Origin: a bacterium
Lineage (GTDB): Bacteria; UBP14; UBA6098; B30-G16
Direction of reading: 5' to 3'
DNA: 18,256 nucleotides
Assembly: GCA_030620455.1 (NCBI GenBank)
Contig: JAUXEQ010000005.1
Span: forward strand, 1 to 18,256
This document shows positions 7,683 through 15,800 of this stretch, piece after piece. Positions within the stretch are counted from its first letter, which is position 1. Each line of letters starts with the position of its first letter. The translations under genes and the position numbers were made by a program. The notes under the pieces are model-generated. The model was not told the DNA's origin. It worked only from the letters and a program-made list of their open reading frames with translations, and searched no databases.

Positions 7683-7716
7683 TAGAAATACTTCACTGAG
7701 AGTAATAGTATTTCTA
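7683..7716. repeat. Perfect 10-bp inverted repeat in the manB-YfhO gap
   Basis: TAGAAATACT (7683-7692) and its exact reverse complement AGTATTTCTA (7707-7716) flank a 14-base spacer. It lies midway in the 192-base gap (7599-7790), about 75 bases before the YfhO-type start. The stem is AT-rich and is not followed by an uninterrupted T tract, so it is a poor intrinsic terminator. A protein-binding dyad is an alternative. The rest of the gap holds a weak 7-bp hairpin just after the manB stop and a TATACA near 7661, but no complete promoter that I can support. Confidence 0.5.
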
Positions 7717-7790
7717 ATTGTTTATTTATATTCAGAATGGATTATTGATTTTTTCAAAAGAAATAATCTCGCTATTAACAGGGGAACACA

Positions 7791-10205
7791 GTGAAAAGGC
7801 TCTGGCCATATGTTTTGCTTCTTATAATTGTTGTATCTCTCTTTGGGGATTTTATTTTCTCAAATAAAGTTCTTTTTGGAACCGATTTTATGGACCTGGG
7901 ATATTTCGCGGTCAAATTATTCCGAGATCATGTTGTAAATATTGGATCCTATCCACTTTGGGATCCATATATTCATGGCGGAATGCCTTTTATTGAAGCT
8001 CTTCACGGAGCGATTTTCTCTCCAATTTCAACTCCAATTCGAATTTTATTTCCTGCACACCGATCTTTTGGACTCTCGGAAATTGTTCACATTTTTCTTG
8101 CTGGACTTTTCATGTTCCTTTTGCTAAGGTTTTATAAATTAAGAAATAAATCTTCCTTTTTTGGGGCACTTACATATATGCTGTTACCGCTAACAGTATC
8201 GATGGTCTATGCTGGACATGACGGCAAGATATCGGTTATTGCTCTATTACCACTTCAAATATGGTTGCTTGAACGTGCTCTAAAACACAGGAGAATACGT
8301 GATTTCGCATGGTTCTCGCTTGGATATGCTGCATTGATTTTCACTGCTCATATGCAGCTCGCATATTTTGCATCTTGGCTTATCGCAGGTCTTTTCATTT
8401 TCAGAGTAATCAGAATGTGGAGGATCGATAAAGAAAAATTTAATAAAGTTGCAAGGATCGTATTGCTTTTCGTTGTTTTTTTATTGCTAGGAGTTTGTGT
8501 CTCTGCAATTCAATTACTTGGACCATATGATTACCTTGGAAAATATTCTGTGAGAACAATCCATACAGAGCAGCGTGGAATTGAATTTTCTAATTCGTGG
8601 AGAGCAAATATCGAGGACATAGTTTCCGTTTTTGTTCCTGATTTTGTGGGTCAAAATGTTGGTGAAAAATTTAATGCATATTGGGGAAGAAATATCTTCC
8701 GACTAAATTCATTATATATTGGTCTTTTAATTTCCTTGTTAGGTATAGTAGGTTTTTTAGCATTGAAAAACCCTTTGCTGCACTTTTTTGGTCTCTTTTC
8801 TGTTTTCATAATAACTTATTCAATGGGAACGCAAACTCCACTGTTTTATCTATATTATTATATTATTCCAGGGGTAAAGAAATTTCGAGCACCCGAGACT
8901 GCATTATTCGTTGCTGCTTTTGCTTTCGTTGTTGCTGCAACTTTTGTTATTGATAAAGTACTCTCTATTAATGAAGCAAAGAAATCCAGTAAAAAACCAC
9001 CAAAGATTAAGAATCATCAAATTACTAAGCTTTACAAATACATTCTTTATACTGGAATAATTGGTTCTGTTGTTGTGATACTTCTTGTAATTTTCGGGAA
9101 ATCGGTTGGTCAATGGTGGATTAATACTGTATACGACCCACATACAGTGAATATCAGTAGAAAAATCGGTTTTTTAAAGACAAATTATTCAATTTTTACT
9201 GGTAGCGCTTTTTTGTCTCTCATTTTGTCATGGATTGGAATTGGGGCATTGCTTTGGAAAATCCGCAATAGAAAAATAAGCTCAGTTATTATTATTCTTT
9301 TGCTTTGTATTCCTGTTTTAGTTGAATTTTGGCGTTTTGATAGACGATTTATTGTTACTGGTGATATAAACAGATATTACACAAAGACTAATGCAATTTC
9401 TTTCCTTCAACAATTTCGAGAAACTTATGGACCATTTAGGGTTTTTGCTCTTCCACAAACCTTATCCTACACGCAACTTGGCTCCTTTGGTGTTGAAGTA
9501 ACGACATTAGGGGAGCTTCATGGCAACCAACTCAGGTGGTATGACGAATTTACCGGGAAGCACGAAAAAAGAAGTAATCTTATTATGTATCCGCATTTTT
9601 GGGATATTTTGAATTTTAAATTCATACTATCTCCACAACAACTGAATATTCCCACCTTTGAATTAATTCAGTCCACAGAGTCGGGATTTCTTTATCATAA
9701 TTTTACAGCGTTTCCACGGATACGGTCCTTCCATAAATGGGAAGTGCTTGATCATAAAGATATTCTTGCGGAACTTAAAAATCCTGACTTTGTTATGGAT
9801 TCTCTCGATAACTATCGAACAATTCTATTGCTCGAGGAAGATCCGAAGTTGCCACAGAATCTTTTCGGTGACACTACTTATATCTTTGGGGTCGAGGGTA
9901 AAGTAATTGAAGATAAGGAAGACGAATATACGTTTGAGATAAACATGCCGAAAAACGGAATAGCTTTCATATCTTCCAATTGGTATCCGGCATGGCATGC
10001 GGAGGAAAACGGGAATAAACTACCTGTTATTAGAGCGGATTATTCATTTATAGGGATACCACTTAAGGCTGGCAATCATATTGTTAAGATGTATTATTCA
10101 GCGCCTATTTTAAATATTTCCTTAGGCATTTCGCTTATATCGTTAATTATTGCTATTGGTGTACTTGTAGGATCTATTGTTATAAAACCGCGAAAAAAGA
10201 AGTAG
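7791..10205 (+). CDS. YfhO-type polytopic membrane protein (probable GT-C glycosyltransferase)
   Basis: An 804-residue inner-membrane protein of the YfhO family, whose characterised Gram-positive members glycosylate wall polymers from a lipid-linked sugar. The first helix (about 4-22) is followed by an external loop with FGTDFMDLGY (D32, D35), the usual site of the GT-C catalytic acid, and by PLWDPYIHGGMPFIEALHG, a family hallmark. About a dozen helices follow up to residue 520, then a soluble beta-rich region (about 530-770) with SNWYPAWHAEENG and IPLKAGNHIVKMYYSAP, the typical YfhO C-terminal domain. A last helix and a basic tail KPRKKK end the protein. A lysine-rich loop interrupts the helices at 396-417. 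It starts with GTG, preceded by AGGGG (7780-7784). The substrate is unknown. The flippase-like gene follows nine bases downstream, suggesting a joint function. Confidence 0.85.
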   Translation: MKRLWPYVLLLIIVVSLFGDFIFSNKVLFGTDFMDLGYFAVKLFRDHVVNIGSYPLWDPYIHGGMPFIEALHGAIFSPISTPIRILFPAHRSFGLSEIVHIFLAGLFMFLLLRFYKLRNKSSFFGALTYMLLPLTVSMVYAGHDGKISVIALLPLQIWLLERALKHRRIRDFAWFSLGYAALIFTAHMQLAYFASWLIAGLFIFRVIRMWRIDKEKFNKVARIVLLFVVFLLLGVCVSAIQLLGPYDYLGKYSVRTIHTEQRGIEFSNSWRANIEDIVSVFVPDFVGQNVGEKFNAYWGRNIFRLNSLYIGLLISLLGIVGFLALKNPLLHFFGLFSVFIITYSMGTQTPLFYLYYYIIPGVKKFRAPETALFVAAFAFVVAATFVIDKVLSINEAKKSSKKPPKIKNHQITKLYKYILYTGIIGSVVVILLVIFGKSVGQWWINTVYDPHTVNISRKIGFLKTNYSIFTGSAFLSLILSWIGIGALLWKIRNRKISSVIIILLLCIPVLVEFWRFDRRFIVTGDINRYYTKTNAISFLQQFRETYGPFRVFALPQTLSYTQLGSFGVEVTTLGELHGNQLRWYDEFTGKHEKRSNLIMYPHFWDILNFKFILSPQQLNIPTFELIQSTESGFLYHNFTAFPRIRSFHKWEVLDHKDILAELKNPDFVMDSLDNYRTILLLEEDPKLPQNLFGDTTYIFGVEGKVIEDKEDEYTFEINMPKNGIAFISSNWYPAWHAEENGNKLPVIRADYSFIGIPLKAGNHIVKMYYSAPILNISLGISLISLIIAIGVLVGSIVIKPRKKK

Positions 10206-10214
10206 TACTTTCTG

Positions 10215-11186
10215 ATGCCTATGTCTAGTAAGTTAAAAAGTGTTGCAGCTACATTGCTAAAATTGCTTATCGCGTTTGTTATTGCATACTTCATTTTCCG
10301 AAAACTTAATGCAAGTCTATCCGAAACAGCAAAAGCATTAGCTCATGCAAATTTTCCATTAATGAGTTTAGGTATATTATTAATTATCATAGCTCTTTTA
10401 ATAGTTATGGTTGTTTGGCGAAAGATATTATCAGATATATATAGATTTAAACTATCTGTACCCCAAGCATTGATTCTTCAGTCGATGCCTAATATTGCTA
10501 AATATATCCCCGGTAAAATATGGTTTATCTTTGCGCAGGTTTATCTTGCAAAAGAATTCGGTGTAAATTCAGTTTCTATTGTTGTTACAACTTTAATTTC
10601 TCAAATGATTCTTATAACCTCTGCAATATTTGCTGGATTTCTGCTTGTGGATTTCGCTAAAACGCCTCTTTTCTCTATTTGGGGTGTGATTTTCCTTGTG
10701 GTTTTAATTGTTATTCTTTTAAAACCTCGGATTTTGCATAAGATAATAGAACTTGGCTTGAAAATTATGAAGAAAAAGCTTGAAGTTAAACCACCCAAGA
10801 TGAAATTATGGACCTTATTGTATTCACTTGTTGTCTGTGTTGCGGTTTGGATTATTATTGGTATAGGAATCACATTATGCGCAGCATCAGTATTTGGCTT
10901 TGATATGTACTCTAATACTCCTGAAATTACTGGTGCATTTTGTATTAGTTACGTTGTAGGATATATTTCGTTTTTCGCACCAGCGGGAATTGGCATAAGA
11001 GAAGGAGTAATGGTATTATTGCTTCCACCAAATCTTTCTACACTTCAATCATCTGTGATTTCCTTAGGGTCAAGGTTATGGATTACTATTGCTGAAATTA
11101 TCTTTTATGGATTAATTTTTTTGTTATATTTGCGAATGGGAATTAGCAAAAAGGCAATGATTAGTTTAGATAAAACTAAAAACTGA
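10215..11186 (+). CDS. Flippase-like membrane protein (UPF0104 / LPG_synthase_TM family)
   Basis: The 323-residue polytopic protein has about eight hydrophobic helices and the features of the lysylphosphatidylglycerol-synthase-TM / UPF0104 family: NIAKYIPGKIWFIFAQVYLA in the first half and FAPAGIGIREGVMVLLL in the second. Family members include archaeal AglD-like and bacterial proteins found beside glycosyltransferases, and the transmembrane half of MprF, which flips lysyl-phosphatidylglycerol. The soluble aminoacyl-transferase domain of MprF is absent here. Transport of a lipid or lipid-linked sugar is inferred from family and neighbours. It lies between the YfhO-type gene (nine-base gap) and skp (42-base gap). 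An in-frame ATG at 10221 is an alternative start; neither ATG has a convincing Shine-Dalgarno. Confidence 0.85.
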   Translation: MPMSSKLKSVAATLLKLLIAFVIAYFIFRKLNASLSETAKALAHANFPLMSLGILLIIIALLIVMVVWRKILSDIYRFKLSVPQALILQSMPNIAKYIPGKIWFIFAQVYLAKEFGVNSVSIVVTTLISQMILITSAIFAGFLLVDFAKTPLFSIWGVIFLVVLIVILLKPRILHKIIELGLKIMKKKLEVKPPKMKLWTLLYSLVVCVAVWIIIGIGITLCAASVFGFDMYSNTPEITGAFCISYVVGYISFFAPAGIGIREGVMVLLLPPNLSTLQSSVISLGSRLWITIAEIIFYGLIFLLYLRMGISKKAMISLDKTKN

Positions 11187-11228
11187 GAATAAATGTATGA
11201 TTTTAATCTAACTTATGGGAGGAATGTG

Positions 11229-11750
11229 ATGAGAGGTAAGTTTCTTTTAACAACAATGATTCTGGCAATTATGGCATGTTCTTTTGTGAGTGCAGCGGAA
11301 GTCAAGATTGCTTATTTCGATACCGAACGTTTAAGACTGGAATGGGGTGATTGGAAAGACGCCCAAGCTAAGTTTGACGAGGATGTTCAAGTTTGGCAAC
11401 AGGAAGCTGAGAAAATGGAACAGGAAATAAACCAGCTTATGGAGGATTACCAACGCCAAGAATTGATGCTTTCTGAGAATAAAAGAATTGAAAAGCAAAA
11501 AGTTATTCAGCAGAAACAATTAGAATACCAAGAATTTCTATCAACAATATTTGGGCAAGGAGGTGAAGCGGAGAAGAGAAACGCTAAACTAACTAAACCA
11601 TTATACGATAGAATAAAGGAAGCTTTGGCTGCGCTGGCTAACAAATACGGTTATACTGCAATTTTTGATGTCAATGGGAGTGGCATTGCATACGTCGATC
11701 CTTCACTCGATATAACAGAAGAACTTCTAAATGAGCTTGGAAAGCGATGA
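11229..11750 (+). CDS. skp: Periplasmic chaperone Skp (OmpH family)
   Basis: Skp forms a jellyfish-shaped trimer that holds unfolded outer-membrane proteins in the periplasm on the way to the BAM complex. The 173-residue product has a signal peptide (MRGKFLLTTMILAIMACSF, cleavage after VSA at about 22), the trimerisation strand VKIAYFDTERL that opens mature OmpH proteins, a long charged coiled-coil region (about 45-115, rich in Glu, Gln and Lys) and a C-terminal part KYGYTAIFDVNGSGIAYVDP that closes the body domain. I chose the ATG at 11229 over an in-frame ATG at 11193 because GGGAGGA (11217-11223) precedes it by five bases and the signal peptide then begins at once. The stop overlaps the lpxD start by four bases. 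Pairing with lpxD is classic, but bamA, usually next to it, is absent. Confidence 0.9.
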   Translation: MRGKFLLTTMILAIMACSFVSAAEVKIAYFDTERLRLEWGDWKDAQAKFDEDVQVWQQEAEKMEQEINQLMEDYQRQELMLSENKRIEKQKVIQQKQLEYQEFLSTIFGQGGEAEKRNAKLTKPLYDRIKEALAALANKYGYTAIFDVNGSGIAYVDPSLDITEELLNELGKR

Positions 11751-12748
11751 AATTAAGGGAATTAGCTGAAAGATTGCATCTTGAATTTCTCGGAGACGGA
11801 GAAATATCAATAGATTCTCCAGCTTCTCTTGTTTGTGCAAAAAAAAACAATTTATCGTTATACTATCACCGGCGTAGTAGAAAGCAGCTTGAATCAACTG
11901 CTGCGGGTGCCGTAATTATTGTTAAGAAGGATTATCCAGAAAATGCAAATTATGCTGCTTTGCTCTCGGAAAATCCATCAGAAGATTTTCGGAGAGCTAT
12001 TGAAATTCTCGTTCCAGTCAAGAAGCCAGAACGTTATATCTCAAACCGTTCGTGGATCGATGCGAAAGCGACTTTAAGTAAAGAAATTACAGTTGAGCCA
12101 TTTGCAGTTATTGGGAAAGCTAAGATTGGTTCTGGTTCTATAATTAAGGCTAATGTTGTTATTGGAGACGATGTCGAAATCGGTTCTGATTGTATTATTT
12201 ATCCTAATGTAGTTGTATACGATGGCGCTAAAATTGGGAATAGGGTTATAATTCATGCATGTGCTGTGATCGGTTCTGATGGTTTTGGGTATTCCAGAAC
12301 AACGGATGGTGTTTTCCATAAAATTCCACAGATTGGTGGTGTAATAATCGAAGATGATGTGGAAATTGGAGCTAATTCCGCTATTGACAGAGCAGCATTG
12401 GATTGGACAATAATTTCGCAGGGAACCAAAATAGACAATCTCGTTCAAATCGGACACAATTGTATTGTTGGTAGGAATTGTGCTATGGCTGGACAAGTTG
12501 GTTTAGCAGGAAGTTGCAGTTTAGGGGATAGAGTTCTGCTCGGTGGGCAAGTTGGTTTGGCGGGACATCTTAAACTTGGGGATGATACCATTGTCTTCGC
12601 TCAATCTGGTGTTGACAAATCGTTTGATCCGAAGTCAGAAATTTTAGGTTCACCAGCTAAGCCTATTAAAATTAAATTGAAAGAATTATCAGCGTTGGCA
12701 AAACTTCCGGAATTGTTGAGGAAACTTAGGAAAAAGCAAATAATATAG
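11747..12748 (+). CDS. lpxD: UDP-3-O-acylglucosamine N-acyltransferase LpxD
   Basis: LpxD adds the N-linked hydroxyacyl chain to UDP-3-O-acyl-glucosamine, the third step of lipid A synthesis, at the cytoplasmic face. The 333-residue length is close to the E. coli enzyme (341). Residues 1-100 form the N-terminal uridine-binding domain (MKLRELAERLHLEFLGDGE). A left-handed beta-helix of hexapeptide repeats runs from about 105 to 300 (for example IGSGSIIKANVVIGDDVEIG). The catalytic histidine is H237 in QIGHNCIVG. AGQVGLAGSCSLGD and GGQVGLAGHLKLGDD follow, then ILGSPAKPIKI and a C-terminal helix. The ATG lies in the four-base overlap with skp, so translation is probably coupled. Its presence is strong evidence for a lipid A outer membrane. 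fabZ, lpxA and lpxC are not adjacent. Confidence 0.96.
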   Translation: MKLRELAERLHLEFLGDGEISIDSPASLVCAKKNNLSLYYHRRSRKQLESTAAGAVIIVKKDYPENANYAALLSENPSEDFRRAIEILVPVKKPERYISNRSWIDAKATLSKEITVEPFAVIGKAKIGSGSIIKANVVIGDDVEIGSDCIIYPNVVVYDGAKIGNRVIIHACAVIGSDGFGYSRTTDGVFHKIPQIGGVIIEDDVEIGANSAIDRAALDWTIISQGTKIDNLVQIGHNCIVGRNCAMAGQVGLAGSCSLGDRVLLGGQVGLAGHLKLGDDTIVFAQSGVDKSFDPKSEILGSPAKPIKIKLKELSALAKLPELLRKLRKKQII

Positions 12749-12909
12749 TTGCCCAATGTTTGTGAATTAACTTGATAGTTTAAAGATTATAGTTATTTTT
12801 TTTAGCTTGGGGTATTATTTTATAAATGTAGCAAATACATATTATTACCAAACAAATGTTGTTTGATTAGGAGATATTGTATTTCTTGTTAAGAGTTTAA
12901 GGAGGAGAT
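12749..12909. other. Intergenic region after lpxD
   Basis: This 161-base AT-rich gap separates lpxD from the lipoprotein gene. It has a run of eight T (12796-12803), but the bases before it form only a four-pair stem (AACT/AGTT), so I do not call an intrinsic terminator. TAGTTA (12790-12795) and TATTAT (12813-12818) are 17 apart, a weak promoter candidate for the downstream genes. A perfect AAGGAGG (12899-12905) just before the next start is the strongest Shine-Dalgarno in the window. Confidence 0.35.
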
Positions 12910-14850
12910 ATGCGCAAGATTTCATTTTTCTTAATTATTTTAACTGTAATTTTTTTCGTTGGATGTGAAAAACCAGGCGAAGAGAAGGAAGAACCAAATA
13001 AGGACGGAACAAGCTGGGAAATCGTCCATACATATGAATCTGGTATGCCAGAATTGCAAGTGGGCTGTATTAATAATGGTGGGAAATTCATAGCAGTAGG
13101 AGCAGGACAAGGCTATGTCGCAATTTCTACAGATGGCGGACTTTCTTGGAACTCTCAAAATATCGTATATATGGATACTTCAGGTTATGCCGTTGAGGCA
13201 TTGGATTTCTATGATGAGAACGTTGGTGTTCTGGGAGGTTCTAGATCTTTGTTTAGAACCGAGGATGGCGGAAACACATGGACATTTGTAGCAGATGGTG
13301 ATCTTAGTAGAGTTTATTTCACCAAAATACAATTCTTGGATGCAAATAATGTTTATGCTTTCGGAACAACTAAACTCTTTAAATCAACCGATGCTGGAAA
13401 GACCTGGACAGCTCATTTAGTTGATACTTTAACAGGTGGGGAAGTTGGAGCAATGGACGTTGATTTTTTCGATTTGCAGCATGGTGTTATTGTAACTGAT
13501 GCTAAACTCGTTCTATACACCGATGACGGCGGAAATACTTGGAATCCTGAAACACTACATGTTGATGATGATAATGTTGTATTTAATGCTGTTGTTGGTC
13601 TTTCGAGTGAAAACTTCCTTATTTGCGGTACAAAAGGTTCTTTTAAGAAGAGAGTTGTTGATGGTGATTCAGTGTATTGGAAAGGTGTTCGATCAGGTGT
13701 CGATTCAACTCTTAGAAGTATTGCTGTTGAAGGAGATAAAGTTATTGCTGTTGGGAACTTCGGTAACATAACAGTTTCTACTAACGCTGGTGATAGTTTG
13801 ACGAGAATTACGAACCTTAATTCATTCGGCAACTTTGTTTACACAGATATTGATCCAGATGGAAATCATGTATTAGCAGTTGGTTCAGACCCAGTTAGAC
13901 GAGGTGCCACAATTCGATTAGGTTCCAATAATTTCACAAGATGGACAGGTGCTAATTTCGGAACGGTAGTTACACTAATAGATATGTATTTTTTCAATTC
14001 GAACGAAGGTGTTTTAATTGGCAAAAAAGCAACAATTTACAAGACTTACGATGGTGCTGCAACGCTTATACAAAAAGTTCTACCATATCACCTCGATATT
14101 ACATTGAATAGTGTGGATTTTTTCAACGAAAACGATGGCGTTATTGTTGGTGGATATACCGAGAACGGTAGTATATTCTTAACTCACGATGGTGGCGAAT
14201 ATTGGGAATTGTTAGATCCTGAAAATATCCACAAAGTAAGATTTTATATAGACAATTTGACGTTCGTGCATGTTGTAAGCAACGATGTCGCTTATATTGC
14301 AGGTAGTAATGGATTTGTGTTGAAAACCACAGATAAAGGCAATACATGGACGGAAATGCCTACTGGTTTAAATGCGGACTTGCTTGGAATGCATTTCATT
14401 TCGGAAGACGAGGGTTGGATTGTTGGGAATTCAGGTGTTATTTTACATACGACAGATGGCTGTGCGACTTGGGATGTACAGGAATCGAATACATCCGCAC
14501 TTCTTTCTGATGTCCAATTCATCGATGAGAACAACGGCTGGATTTGTGGTAATTTTGTCATTCTTAAAACCACTGATGGTGGTAATACTTGGGAAGAAAT
14601 TGAAGTTGTGCCAAATTTATTTACTCAATTCCGAAAACTGTCTTTTCAAACATTCGACAATGGCTGGATGGTTGGTAATTATGGGCATTTAATTCATACT
14701 GTTGACGGTGGTAAAACTTGGTATCAGCAAGCTATGAATCTTAGCCAAATTGGTTTAACCGAATCAGATTTATACTCGATTTTCATTTTGGATTCAGAGG
14801 ATGGTTGGGCTGTTGGTGATTCTGGTTCAATACTCAGACTTGTTAGGTGA
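12910..14850 (+). CDS. Lipoprotein with about 14 Ycf48/BNR-like repeats (two predicted beta-propellers)
   Basis: The 646-residue product has a lipoprotein signal peptide with lipobox FVGC (C19), then an acidic, Lys-rich linker (20-33). The rest is made of units of about 43 residues, each ending in a strand and turn of the form LxxTxDGGxTW. I see copies with the turn near residues 75, 119, 161, 206, 252, 294, 338, 380, 427, 474, 515, 555 and 598, and a last partial unit GWAVGDSGSILRLVR. The motif is that of Ycf48/HCF136 and related BNR/sortilin-type propellers; Ycf48 itself is a single seven-bladed propeller of about 340 residues that assists photosystem II assembly. This is about twice that length. 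Nothing else here suggests photosynthesis, so the role is unknown, probably surface or periplasmic binding or assembly. Its stop overlaps the ispA start by four bases. Confidence 0.88.
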   Translation: MRKISFFLIILTVIFFVGCEKPGEEKEEPNKDGTSWEIVHTYESGMPELQVGCINNGGKFIAVGAGQGYVAISTDGGLSWNSQNIVYMDTSGYAVEALDFYDENVGVLGGSRSLFRTEDGGNTWTFVADGDLSRVYFTKIQFLDANNVYAFGTTKLFKSTDAGKTWTAHLVDTLTGGEVGAMDVDFFDLQHGVIVTDAKLVLYTDDGGNTWNPETLHVDDDNVVFNAVVGLSSENFLICGTKGSFKKRVVDGDSVYWKGVRSGVDSTLRSIAVEGDKVIAVGNFGNITVSTNAGDSLTRITNLNSFGNFVYTDIDPDGNHVLAVGSDPVRRGATIRLGSNNFTRWTGANFGTVVTLIDMYFFNSNEGVLIGKKATIYKTYDGAATLIQKVLPYHLDITLNSVDFFNENDGVIVGGYTENGSIFLTHDGGEYWELLDPENIHKVRFYIDNLTFVHVVSNDVAYIAGSNGFVLKTTDKGNTWTEMPTGLNADLLGMHFISEDEGWIVGNSGVILHTTDGCATWDVQESNTSALLSDVQFIDENNGWICGNFVILKTTDGGNTWEEIEVVPNLFTQFRKLSFQTFDNGWMVGNYGHLIHTVDGGKTWYQQAMNLSQIGLTESDLYSIFILDSEDGWAVGDSGSILRLVR

Positions 14851-15746
14851 TTAATCGCACTGTGATTAGTCCGAAACAAATAACTTCATTTCTAAAAAGT
14901 AGCATCGATGATTTTTTCCCAGTTATCGATGATTGGTTGCATCGATTGCTTCCCAGTGAAAACGACAAACCAGAGTTGGTTCATCGTGCAATGCGCTACA
15001 GCGTTTTCGCTGGTGGTAAGCGTTTAAGACCTTTTTTGGTTTATAAAGCTTTCAAATGGGTTGGTGGTGATGGTAGTATAATTTTTCCTCCAGCATGTGC
15101 TATAGAATTCATACACACTTATTCGTTAATTCATGATGACCTACCGGCGATGGATAATGACGATCTTAGGCGAGGAAAACCCACATGTCACAAAGTATTC
15201 GGGGAAGCTATTGCAATTTTAGCTGGGGATGCACTTCACGCACTGGCTTTTAAATTGTTAGCTGAGACTGGGAACGCTGAAATTGTATATGAGACTGCAA
15301 ATGCAATTGGCTCAAATGGTCTTGTTGGTGGTCAGGTAGTTGATGTTGAAATGGAAGGTCAAAATGTTGATGAGGAAACCGTTTATTATATTCATTCTCG
15401 AAAGACTGCATCCCTATTTATCGCATCTGTGCGTATTGGTGCAATTCTTGCAGGTGCATCTGAAAAACAGCTTAATTCTCTTACTAATTATGCCAAGAAT
15501 ATGGGGATTGCATTCCAAATTACCGATGATATACTCGATATAATGGGGGAAACGGAAAAAATTGGCAAACCTGCAGGTTCGGATATAGAATTGGATAAGG
15601 CAACTTATCCGAAGGCGATCGGGTTGGACAAATCTAAGAAAGTGGCAGCTAAACTGATTGATAAAGCAATAAACTCTTTACTAAATCATCGCGACAATAG
15701 AATATTCGTCGATTTGGCTAATTACATTTTAAAACGAACTAACTGA
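14847..15746 (+). CDS. ispA: Polyprenyl (farnesyl/geranylgeranyl) diphosphate synthase
   Basis: This cytoplasmic enzyme condenses IPP with allylic diphosphates to make C15 or C20 prenyl diphosphates, the precursors of undecaprenyl phosphate and quinones. The 299-residue product has the conserved FAGGKRLRPFL, the first Asp-rich motif DDLPAMD (97-103, the DDx4D form of bacterial type II enzymes), GQVVDVEMEGQ and the second Asp-rich motif DDILD (227-231). KLDKATYP-type sequence appears as ELDKATYPKAIG. Product length (C15 versus C20) cannot be fixed by eye, so the symbol follows the usual bacterial assignment. The GTG start at 14847 overlaps the lipoprotein stop by four bases; a second in-frame GTG at 14862 is possible. 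No xseB precedes it, unlike the common xseB-ispA-dxs order, but dxs follows 54 bases downstream. Confidence 0.93.
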   Translation: MINRTVISPKQITSFLKSSIDDFFPVIDDWLHRLLPSENDKPELVHRAMRYSVFAGGKRLRPFLVYKAFKWVGGDGSIIFPPACAIEFIHTYSLIHDDLPAMDNDDLRRGKPTCHKVFGEAIAILAGDALHALAFKLLAETGNAEIVYETANAIGSNGLVGGQVVDVEMEGQNVDEETVYYIHSRKTASLFIASVRIGAILAGASEKQLNSLTNYAKNMGIAFQITDDILDIMGETEKIGKPAGSDIELDKATYPKAIGLDKSKKVAAKLIDKAINSLLNHRDNRIFVDLANYILKRTN

Positions 15747-15800
15747 TAACTAAATTTTTAAATTATCGACTTGAACGATTAATTATTTGAGGTAAAAAAG

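Noticed and set aside
12074..12496. A 140-codon open frame on the minus strand inside lpxD
   Set aside because: It mirrors the hexapeptide-repeat region of lpxD; its product is rich in Asn, Ile and Ser with no domain, and lpxD is certain.
12772..12803. Intrinsic terminator after lpxD
   Set aside because: There is a T8 tract, but the preceding bases give only a four-pair stem.
13413..13832. A 139-codon open frame on the minus strand inside the lipoprotein gene
   Set aside because: It is an antisense shadow of the repeat region with no recognisable domain or ribosome-binding site.
14904..14947. Direct repeat ATCGATGATT (14904, 14925) and ATCGATT (14941)
   Set aside because: It falls inside ispA and encodes repeated Ile-Asp-Asp residues of the N-terminal helix; there is no sign of a binding site or mobile repeat.
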